Below the pieces are notes generated by a model that was given only the letters and a program-made list of their open reading frames with translations, did not search any database and was not told where the DNA came from. Below are positions 26,448-32,860 of a stretch of 35,711 bases of DNA, in pieces (the stretch's first letter is position 1; the number at the start of each line of letters is the position of its first letter). Position numbers and translations under genes: made by a program. The stretch is from Ascoidea tarda (nom. inval.) (taxonomy: Eukaryota > Ascomycota > Saccharomycetes > Ascoideales > Ascoideaceae). The stretch spans positions 1 through 35,711 of the forward strand of contig JAKTTS010000107.1 of NCBI GenBank assembly GCA_030560485.1, read 5' to 3'.

Positions 26448-29400
26448 TCATTCTATTAATTCATCACATCGACTGCATAATGTTTTTTCCTCTTTGGCTG
26501 TATATTTCCAACATCTAGGGCATTTAAAATCTTCTGAAGGTAAAACTCTTGCTGAAAATTTATCACCTCCAATCTCAAAAGTTTGTCTATAATCATACAA
26601 TAAATTTGAGTCAATTGTTTCTGGTATCTCTTCAACAAATCTAACATTCGAAACTAAAAGCAAATCACTTAATCCCTTTTCACCCATTTTTTTCTCAAGT
26701 AAATTCCAGTAAACCGTTTCACTCCCTGGTTTAATAACCAATTGAACTTGAGACTCTAGTGAATTTTTAATTGTCTTAAGTATTCTTCCTTGTTCAAGCA
26801 TCAATAAAAGTTGGTCCTTTAATTTTGAAACGTATCCATCGATAAATGATTCGATTTTGCTATTTATAAACTTTTTATCAAAATAATCTTCAATTTGAAT
26901 TTGATAAGCGGAAAAGAAACCATCTGTTTTGAAAACCTTTGCCATCTCTATTGGGATATTATCAGTGGCCTCTTGAGTCATTAATGGCAAAATAGGAGAT
27001 AAAATCTTCAAGTATATCATTAAAACATGAAATAAAACTGTTTGTGCCGATCTTCTAGATAGACTATCAATACCATCTACATACAATCTGTCTTTACATA
27101 CATCGAAATATAATGAAGATAAAGTTATGTTTATATTATTGTTTATCAACTGAATCAATTTCTTATAGTTGTAAGCAGAATATTCGGAATGAGCATTTTG
27201 GTATAGATTGTAAATTTTTGATAAGCAATATTTGTCAATTAAGTTAAGATTTTCATATTCTATGGCATCTTTTTCATATGAGAAGTCATTTAAATTTCCC
27301 AATAAAAATTTAAATGTAAATCTTATTTTTATCAAGTTTTCAGTTACATGTTTCATAACAGTTGGGCCAATTGAAATGTCGTGAGTGAAATCAGATTGTG
27401 CAACCCATAATCTTAAACCGTCTATACCAAGTGGTTTAAGCCCTTTTTTTCCAAGTATGATTTCATCTGGTAAAATAGTATTGCCAATTGATTTGGACAT
27501 CTTTTGACCTTTTTCATCTAGAGTAAAACCGTGAGTGATAATTGTCTTATAAGGTGCCTGTTTATCAAAAGACATGTCGGAATTATTTTCAGGTAACAAA
27601 GAACCTGCAGCGACTTTGGTTAGTAAAGATGACTGGAACCAGCCTCTATGCTGATCCGAACCTTCTAAATAGACATCAGCTAAGTATTTTCTGGAGGTTA
27701 ATAAATTTTCACTGTTTAAATACAGTTCAATTAATGTCCAACTTGAACCTGAATCAAACCAGACATCCATGGTGTCTTTTCCTTTTGTGTAATTATGTGC
27801 TTCAGATTTGTAGGAATCTGGCAACCAGTATGAGATATCTTCTTCTTCTTGAAACCAAGAGTCTAGAGAAGTGCCATTTTGAAGCAATTGAATTAAATGA
27901 GTGATAGTATTTTGATTCATTAAAAATTCGCCTGTTTGTTTATGGTAAAAACAAGGAATTGGAACACCCCAAGATCTTTGTCTAGATATACACCATTCAT
28001 TTCTATTTTTGATAAAAGAAGTCAATCTATTTAAACCTCTTTGAGGAACAAAATTGACGTCTGATAATGATTCTGTCGCAGTTTCTCTTATGTTGGACAA
28101 ATCAGCAAACCATTGAGGAGTGGAACGTATGACTATTGGTTTTTTTGATCTCCAGTCATATGGATAAGAATGAATCAAATCTTGTGAGTGATAAATCATT
28201 TTTTGAGAATTCAAGAGACACAACATTTCAAGAGTACCCTCGCCTAGGACTTTATGACCAACTAAAATCTCGAAACCATTTGGTAATTCGTTTGTGTAAC
28301 AACCGCTACCATCAACTGGAGATAAAATGTCAGTTATACCATTATTAAGACAAGCGAAATAATCATCATTACCATGACCGGGAGCAGTATGGACTAAACC
28401 AGTACCGGCAGTATTTGTGACATGGTCGCCATGTATGATTGGAAATGAGTTGATGGAATCGTCAGTTATTAGTGGGTTTTTATATTTGTTATTTAGGAGT
28501 AAAGAACCCGGGAAGGAAGTTATTATTGATGATTCGGAAGAAGTTAAAGAGGAAATTTTAGATGCCAAATCTTCAGCAACTAAAAAATAGCCATGTTCAG
28601 GTGAGTGGATGAGAGAGTAATTGAGTTTTTGATTGATACAAATTGCTTTATTACTGGCAATTGTCCATGGTGTGGAAGTCCAAATTAAGCAGGATAGGTT
28701 TTCGTTATTGAAGTTGATTTTGTTGTTTTGCAAAAAGGATTTAAAATCGTCGTTGAGATGAATTAAAGGGAAAAGCAAGTATGCAGCAGTTGATTTATGG
28801 TTTTCGTTGTATTCTAGTTCACCTTCGGCTAAGGCAGTATTGGTTTCACAACCCCAGTATACGGGTTTCTTCTTTCTTTTGATTAGATTTTTTTGAAACA
28901 TTTTATAAAAAATTTTCAATTGGTTTAATTGAAATTCATTTGATAGGGTTAGATAAGGGTTATCGAAGTCGCCCATTATAGCAAAGGATTTGAATTGTGT
29001 TCGTTGGTTTTCGATCTGCTGAAGTGCATGTTTTTCAGCTATTTCTCTGATTTTGAGAGGAGTGAAAAATTTGGTATCCAATTTCTTTTTTTTTAGTTTT
29101 TTTGAAATTTTGTCCAAAGCCATTAACTCAATGGGCAAACCATGGCAGTCCCAGCCTGGTCTGTAGTAGACTTTTTTGCCAATCAAGACGTTGTATCGGT
29201 TGATGATGTCTTTGAGGATCTTATTGACCGAGTGGCCTAGATGTAAATCGCCATTTGCATAGGGTGGACCATCGTGGAGAATGAATAGATGATTGTTGTT
29301 GCGAGTGGTGTATTGCCAGTTGTAGAGCCTGTCGGTGACTGTGGGCAATAGCTGTGTGTTGATCAACTTCTTGTTGGATCTGTTGGGGAAAGATGTGGAT

Positions 29401-29564
29401 GGGAGCAACACAGTTCGAGAGTACTTGTGGTCAATATCGTCAGCAGTGTTTGAGTCTGCTGAAGTGTTGGTGGTGGTGTTGTTGAGGAACAGCGCCAGCA
29501 AGGTGAACCAACGAGAAACACTGGATGGTTTGCAAAGAAACCCTCTTCGCGAAACAGAAAGCAT
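26448..29564 (-). CDS. ISM1: Mitochondrial isoleucyl-tRNA synthetase
   Basis: Class I synthetase that charges mitochondrial tRNA-Ile. From the ATG at 29562-29564 it is 1038 residues (S. cerevisiae Ism1 1002); the longer frame starts at TTG three codons earlier. A Ser/Arg-rich presequence MLSVSRRGFLCKPSSVSRW is clear. The HIGH motif appears as HLGH at 108-111 within GPPYANGDLHLGH, and the KMSKS motif at 688-692 in KGQKMSKSIGN. WTSTPWTIASNKAI marks the editing domain. The C-terminus has a bacterial-type zinc ribbon, Cys 1015, 1018, 1030 and 1033 (CPRCWKY then CSRCDEL), as in eubacterial IleRS. All parts are intact. Divergent from UBC8. Confidence 0.96.
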   Translation of the reverse strand: MLSVSRRGFLCKPSSVSRWFTLLALFLNNTTTNTSADSNTADDIDHKYSRTVLLPSTSFPNRSNKKLINTQLLPTVTDRLYNWQYTTRNNNHLFILHDGPPYANGDLHLGHSVNKILKDIINRYNVLIGKKVYYRPGWDCHGLPIELMALDKISKKLKKKKLDTKFFTPLKIREIAEKHALQQIENQRTQFKSFAIMGDFDNPYLTLSNEFQLNQLKIFYKMFQKNLIKRKKKPVYWGCETNTALAEGELEYNENHKSTAAYLLFPLIHLNDDFKSFLQNNKINFNNENLSCLIWTSTPWTIASNKAICINQKLNYSLIHSPEHGYFLVAEDLASKISSLTSSESSIITSFPGSLLLNNKYKNPLITDDSINSFPIIHGDHVTNTAGTGLVHTAPGHGNDDYFACLNNGITDILSPVDGSGCYTNELPNGFEILVGHKVLGEGTLEMLCLLNSQKMIYHSQDLIHSYPYDWRSKKPIVIRSTPQWFADLSNIRETATESLSDVNFVPQRGLNRLTSFIKNRNEWCISRQRSWGVPIPCFYHKQTGEFLMNQNTITHLIQLLQNGTSLDSWFQEEEDISYWLPDSYKSEAHNYTKGKDTMDVWFDSGSSWTLIELYLNSENLLTSRKYLADVYLEGSDQHRGWFQSSLLTKVAAGSLLPENNSDMSFDKQAPYKTIITHGFTLDEKGQKMSKSIGNTILPDEIILGKKGLKPLGIDGLRLWVAQSDFTHDISIGPTVMKHVTENLIKIRFTFKFLLGNLNDFSYEKDAIEYENLNLIDKYCLSKIYNLYQNAHSEYSAYNYKKLIQLINNNINITLSSLYFDVCKDRLYVDGIDSLSRRSAQTVLFHVLMIYLKILSPILPLMTQEATDNIPIEMAKVFKTDGFFSAYQIQIEDYFDKKFINSKIESFIDGYVSKLKDQLLLMLEQGRILKTIKNSLESQVQLVIKPGSETVYWNLLEKKMGEKGLSDLLLVSNVRFVEEIPETIDSNLLYDYRQTFEIGGDKFSARVLPSEDFKCPRCWKYTAKEEKTLCSRCDELIE

Positions 29565-29614
29565 TATCGCCAAACAGTCCAGACACTGTCTCCACTGCTC
29601 TAGCTTCCTGAAGT

Positions 29615-29666
29615 GCTTCTTCTGCTGCTGCTGCTTCTGCTTCTGCTTCTGCTGCTTTTGCCTCTG
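29615..29666. repeat. CTGCTT/CTGCTG tract next to ISM1
   Basis: Imperfect CTGCTG and CTGCTT units, 50-100 bases upstream of the ISM1 ATG. Same family as the tracts near HOM6 and AIM14. Confidence 0.85.
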
Positions 29667-29707
29667 AAACAGTTCCCAAACAGCTCCAAAACCAACACAG
29701 AGCCAGG

Positions 29708-29770
29708 CCCAATGCGGTCAGGCCCTCTGCAGTAGCAGACTCCGAGCCCTTCCCAATGTGGCCGAGCCCT
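29708..29770. repeat. 19-base imperfect direct repeat in GC island
   Basis: Copies at 29708-29726 and 29752-29770 share 15 of 19 bases (consensus CCCAATGYGGYCRRGCCCT), spaced 44 bases apart start to start. They could be a duplicated binding site. Confidence 0.75.
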
Positions 29771-29890
29771 GCCGCTTGCGATAGGGGCGGAAAGCGGCCG
29801 GATAGCTGGGGGGCCCTGTGCAACGGCCTGATCGGGCAATTCTGGAGCGATAGCAAGTGTTTTATACTCAGTTGGAGATAGAGAGAAGAG

Positions 29891-29897
29891 TATATAA
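29891..29897 (+). promoter_or_regulatory. TATA box of UBC8
   Basis: TATATAA, 164 bases upstream of the UBC8 ATG, followed by a CT-rich leader. Confidence 0.5.
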
Positions 29898-30060
29898 AGC
29901 ACACTCTCTCACCTCTTTTTCTTTTCTATAAGTCTGCTATTATCTCCTTGCTCTCAGTGTCAGTGGAAGAACTGTCCCCTTTTCGATACACTTTCAAGTT
30001 GCGTTTCAAGCCAGCTGGTTTCTAGTTTTTTCATCTACTTTGTTTATCCCCTACTTTGAA

Positions 30061-30997
30061 ATGAGGTATGTGATGGGGTTGCAGGATTTTATCCAGTGCA
30101 CTTGGTTCCATGAGTGAACTAACTAGTTGGTTGGTTTGCGTTTTTTTTTTTGTTGATCCAGTGGTAATACTAACATGTATTTTGCTTAATAGTTCTTCAA
30201 AGCGTCGTATTCAAAACGATGTCAGCAATCTGTATGTTATATTTCTATTATCGATATTCCTGTGGCAAGTGATATGTTGAAAACGAGCTCTGTTTTTTTA
30301 CTAACTATTATGATTCAGCTTGATGTCAAACTATGATGTTGAATTGGTAAATGACAATTTACAAGAGTTTCATGTCAAATTTCTCGGACCACCATCGAGT
30401 AAGTTAAAATAGAATACAATTAAAGAGAAACTGTCTCATACTAACAATGATTGTATTCATTTCTTTATCTTTTTTTTTTAAACAGCTGCGTACGAAGGAG
30501 GAGTTTGGAAAGTCCATGTTGAATTGCCCGATGATTATCCATACAAATCACCCTCAATTGGATTTACCAATACAATTTATCATCCTAATATAGATGAAAC
30601 GTCAGGATCAGTCTGTCTCGATGTCATAAATCAAACGTGGTCACCGATGTTTGATATATTTAATATATTTGAAATTTTTTTGCCTCAACTATTAAGTTAT
30701 CCCAATGCCGATGATCCATTAAATGGTGATGCCAGTCACTTGTATATGAACGATAAAGCAAGCTATAATGAAAAAATCAAAGAATATGTCAAGAAATATG
30801 CATCGAACCAGAATATATTTAAATCCGATAGTGTTTATAATTACAAAAACAAGAATAAGAATAAGAATAAAAATAATGATGATGATGACGATGACGACGA
30901 CGGTGATAATAACAACATTAATAATGATTCGGATGATGACTTGTCGTCAGTTGAAAGTTTTGGATCTGATAGTGAAGAAGAAGAAATGACATTTTAA
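30061..30997 (+). CDS. UBC8: Ubc8, ubiquitin-conjugating enzyme E2 (three introns)
   Basis: E2 that in yeast works with the GID E3 ligase in glucose-induced degradation of gluconeogenic enzymes. Four exons join in frame: 30061-30065, 30193-30231, 30319-30398 and 30486-30997, giving 211 residues (S. cerevisiae 218). The product begins [20 protein letters not shown] and aligns along its length with Ubc8. Visible parts: HPN 74-76, active-site Cys85 in [15 protein letters not shown], and the UBC-fold ending [11 protein letters not shown]. The C-terminal tail (about 155-211) is Lys/Asn then Asp-rich and finishes in a Ser/acidic stretch, like the acidic tail of yeast Ubc8. All three introns have good donors and perfect TACTAAC branch sites. 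The first exon is only five bases. Divergent from ISM1. Confidence 0.95.
30066..30192 (+). other. UBC8: UBC8 intron 1 (127 bases)
   Basis: Donor GTATGT at 30066, branch TACTAAC at 30168-30174, acceptor AATAG ending at 30192. It splits codon 2 (AG/T, Ser) after a five-base first exon. Confidence 0.9.
30232..30318 (+). other. UBC8: UBC8 intron 2 (87 bases)
   Basis: Donor GTATGT at 30232, branch TACTAAC at 30299-30305, acceptor TTCAG ending at 30318. It bounds a 39-base exon. Confidence 0.9.
30399..30485 (+). other. UBC8: UBC8 intron 3 (87 bases)
   Basis: Donor GTAAGT at 30399, branch TACTAAC at 30439-30445, then a T run and AACAG ending at 30485. Splicing makes the codon A/CT (Thr42), inside the UBC fold. 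Confidence 0.9.
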
Positions 30998-31588
30998 AGG
31001 AATTTAAAGGAATTTGTTTTTTTAGAATGACGGTTATATCATCCATCTAATTTGATGATTTATATTGATATGGAAATGATTTGCATTAACTAATCTTTAA
31101 TTGATTATTTTTTTGTCCTCTTTGTTTTATCCTGTTTTTGTTTTTTAATGGCTATTATTTCAGTTATGAATTTTATTCCCTTGATATATATATATTTATA
31201 TATATATATATAAATCCTTTTATTTGTTTTATTTTTCATTTACTATTATACAGTTTGGTCTAGAGAAAATCATTTTGTCCTTATTTCACTTCTTTACTGC
31301 AAATTTTGGTTATATAATGGGGTTTTCTTTTACATTTATATTTTTATATCTATCTTTTTATATCTATCTTTTTATATCTATCTTTTTATATCTATCTTTT
31401 TATATCTATCTTTTTATATCTATCTTTTTATATCTATCTTTTTATATCTATCTTTTTATAATATTTCTATTATATTTCTATTGTATTTCTCTTTTTATCA
31501 TTACTAATTATTGACTATTGATTATTGACTATATTTGGGACAATGTATATACACAAAAGCAACAAAATAATTATTTCTCCATCAATTA
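30998..31588. other. UBC8/MAK31 convergent region with minisatellite
   Basis: 591 AT-rich bases between two 3' ends. Contents: a TTTAAAGGAA direct repeat just after the UBC8 stop, an AT dinucleotide run near 31183-31212, a 14-base minisatellite (31341-31452) and short TATTTCTAT repeats. No gene seen; the plus-strand open frame through the minisatellite is its translation only. Confidence 0.65.
31341..31452. repeat. 14-base minisatellite x8
   Basis: Eight exact copies of TTTTTATATCTATC, followed by a partial copy TTTTTATA. The identity of all copies points to recent expansion or active homogenisation. Confidence 0.97.
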
Positions 31589-31951
31589 TCACTTCTTACC
31601 AACCAAACCTGCAAACAATGTTGTCCTTCGCTGAGAATTCTTGATCAACTCATACTCTCTCTTAGACAACTCAATTCTGGCTATCGACTGGCATGGAATT
31701 GACACTAGCCCCAAGCTTCTTGTCGTCTTCTGGTTGGTGCTCTCGTTGCAAATGTGCTCCACTACCTCGTCTAAAAGGATATTGGGATCGTTATCAATGG
31801 CTATCAAAGTTCCTTCAACCACTCTCAGGCAGTCGACCAACTTGTCGATTTCAGCACTGTCGCTGGCGTCAACATTGATCAAAGGAGCACCGTTGTCAAT
31901 GGTTATTCTCAACGTCGAGCCTATAAAGTCCCTTACAGAAACACCATCCAT
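31589..31951 (-). CDS. MAK31: Mak31/Naa38, Sm-like subunit of NatC
   Basis: Small auxiliary subunit of the NatC N-terminal acetyltransferase (with Mak3 and Mak10), with an LSm fold. It is 120 residues with the ATG at 31949-31951. The Sm1-like part DCLRVVEGTLIAIDNDPNIL (about 39-58) is followed by LDEVVEHI and the Sm2-like RSLGLVSIPCQSIARIEL (about 78-95), which matches the GLxxxPxxxIxxIE pattern of Naa38 proteins. An extra N-terminal stretch (about 1-35) with a short beta-like repeat precedes the fold. A core Lsm protein of mRNA decay or splicing was considered, but the LGLVSIPCQSI form favours Naa38. Divergent from the right-hand Zn2Cys6 gene. Confidence 0.78.
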   Translation of the reverse strand: MDGVSVRDFIGSTLRITIDNGAPLINVDASDSAEIDKLVDCLRVVEGTLIAIDNDPNILLDEVVEHICNESTNQKTTRSLGLVSIPCQSIARIELSKREYELIKNSQRRTTLFAGLVGKK

Positions 31952-31970
31952 TTGTTACTTTTCCTCCATC

Positions 31971-32000
31971 TCTTCTCTTCTCTTCTCTTCTCTTCTCTTC
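31971..32000. repeat. TCTTC pentamer x6 in pyrimidine tract
   Basis: Six exact TCTTC units within a nearly pure pyrimidine stretch (about 31958-32037), directly upstream of the MAK31 ATG. In the MAK31 sense it is GAAGA-rich. Confidence 0.92.
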
Positions 32001-32309
32001 TTTTCTTCTTCTTCTCCTCCCTCTCTTCTTGCCTCTCAAATAAGCGCACCCACAGAATCGGCGACTAGCATGCACACGTGTCTATCACGCGGTATTCTCG
32101 TGTTCACACCCCATGCACCCCCTTCGGCATCCGTGTGCTGTTTCTGCGGGTGCACTGCTTGGGCAATGCGTTGCCAGACCCCACCTTTGTGCGGCCAAGC
32201 GTGTGTTTCCCGTCGTCCGTCACGCACCCTGCGTGCCAGAGCCAGAGGGGAACGGCGTGTCGGCCTTAGCGAACATTCATGAGCGCCTGCAGCTGCCAAC
32301 TCCGAAGAC

Positions 32310-32342
32310 GAGCGCGCCGGAGCTGGCGCTGCGCCGGCGCTC
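32310..32342. repeat. GC-rich imperfect palindrome
   Basis: Left arm GAGCGCGCCGG and right arm CCGGCGCTC can pair except for a GC bulge, with AGCTGGCGCTGCG between them. It lies at the right edge of the island. Confidence 0.65.
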
Positions 32343-32367
32343 GTTTGGTTGTGTTCGCCAGTTCGTG

Positions 32368-32505
32368 ATGGAATCACCCAAAATGAATCAAACAATCAAA
32401 ACTGTTTTTTTTCTCTTCGGTTTATTGTTCACTGTCGCTTTTGCTGCTTTGATCACTAAACCCTGGACATCAACTGGACATCAACTGGACATCAACTGGA
32501 TGTAG
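32368..32505 (+). CDS. Uncertain 45-codon signal-peptide-like open frame
   Basis: An ATG at 32368 (second ATG at 32383) opens MESPKMNQTIKTVFF..., with a basic head, a hydrophobic core FFLFGLLFTVAFAALI and AFA just before ALI, as in a secretory signal or single membrane pass, then WTSTGHQLDINWM and a TAG. The tail is coded by the 11-base repeat read in successive frames, which argues against selection on that part. It lies 355 bases before the regulator ATG, so it may instead be an upstream open frame. Confidence 0.25.
   Translation: MESPKMNQTIKTVFFLFGLLFTVAFAALITKPWTSTGHQLDINWM
32463..32495. repeat. 11-base tandem repeat CTGGACATCAA x3
   Basis: Three exact copies, followed by the partial copy CTGGA. 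The period of 11 bases is close to one helical turn. It lies 365-400 bases upstream of the regulator start. Confidence 0.95.
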
Positions 32506-32860
32506 ATATATTCTTCCACTGGTCTTTTCTCTGCCTCCTTGGTCTCACTGCTGCTGCTTCTTCTTCTGCCTGTTCAGCTTCCTCACCACTGCATCTGTCA
32601 ATAAATGTCCAACAAAGTTTAAGGATTCCAGTAACTCCACGATTTCAGTCTTTTTACCTTATTCATAGCCATCACTGAACAAAAACATACAAACAAATTT
32701 AAAAAAAACCACTGCTTCACCATCTCGTTATCTCTTTGTATCATTGCCTCCTCATTATATTATTATATCTCCCTATTCACTTGCCTATCTATTTATCTCC
32801 TTACTTTACTACTATCTCATATCCTATTTATATTGTATCCATATCCGGGTTTTCATATCT

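Larger units (their letters stand above)
29565..30060. other. Divergent ISM1/UBC8 promoter with GC-rich island
   Basis: 496 bases. A CTG tract (29615-29666) next to ISM1 passes into very GC-rich DNA (about 29690-29860), with a 19-base imperfect direct repeat, CGG/CCG triplets and a G run. UBC8 follows with TATATAA at 29891-29897. Minus-strand open frames through the island lack family resemblance. Confidence 0.65.
31952..32860. other. Divergent MAK31/Zn2Cys6 promoter with GC-rich island
   Basis: 909 bases. Next to MAK31 is a pyrimidine tract with TCTTC repeats. A GC-rich island covers about 32040-32360, with CACGTG at 32075-32080 and a GC hairpin at 32310-32342. A small hydrophobic open frame (32368-32505), an 11-base repeat (32463-32495) and a CTG tract (32549-32570) follow, then 290 AT-rich bases of probable leader. 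Confidence 0.6.

Noticed and set aside
29440-29904. Minus-strand open frames of 100-154 codons upstream of ISM1
   Set aside because: They overlap the ISM1 head and the CTG tract, are made of Ala/Glu/Ser repeats from the tract, and show no family features.
31224-31514. 96-codon hydrophobic frame
   Set aside because: It is the translation of the 14-base minisatellite; the periodic YLYLSFY pattern has no other origin.
31641-32505. Plus-strand frames antisense to MAK31 and through the GC island
   Set aside because: MAK31 has a clear Sm-like pattern on the other strand, and the island frames start without ATG and lack family resemblance. Only the short 32368 frame was kept as uncertain.
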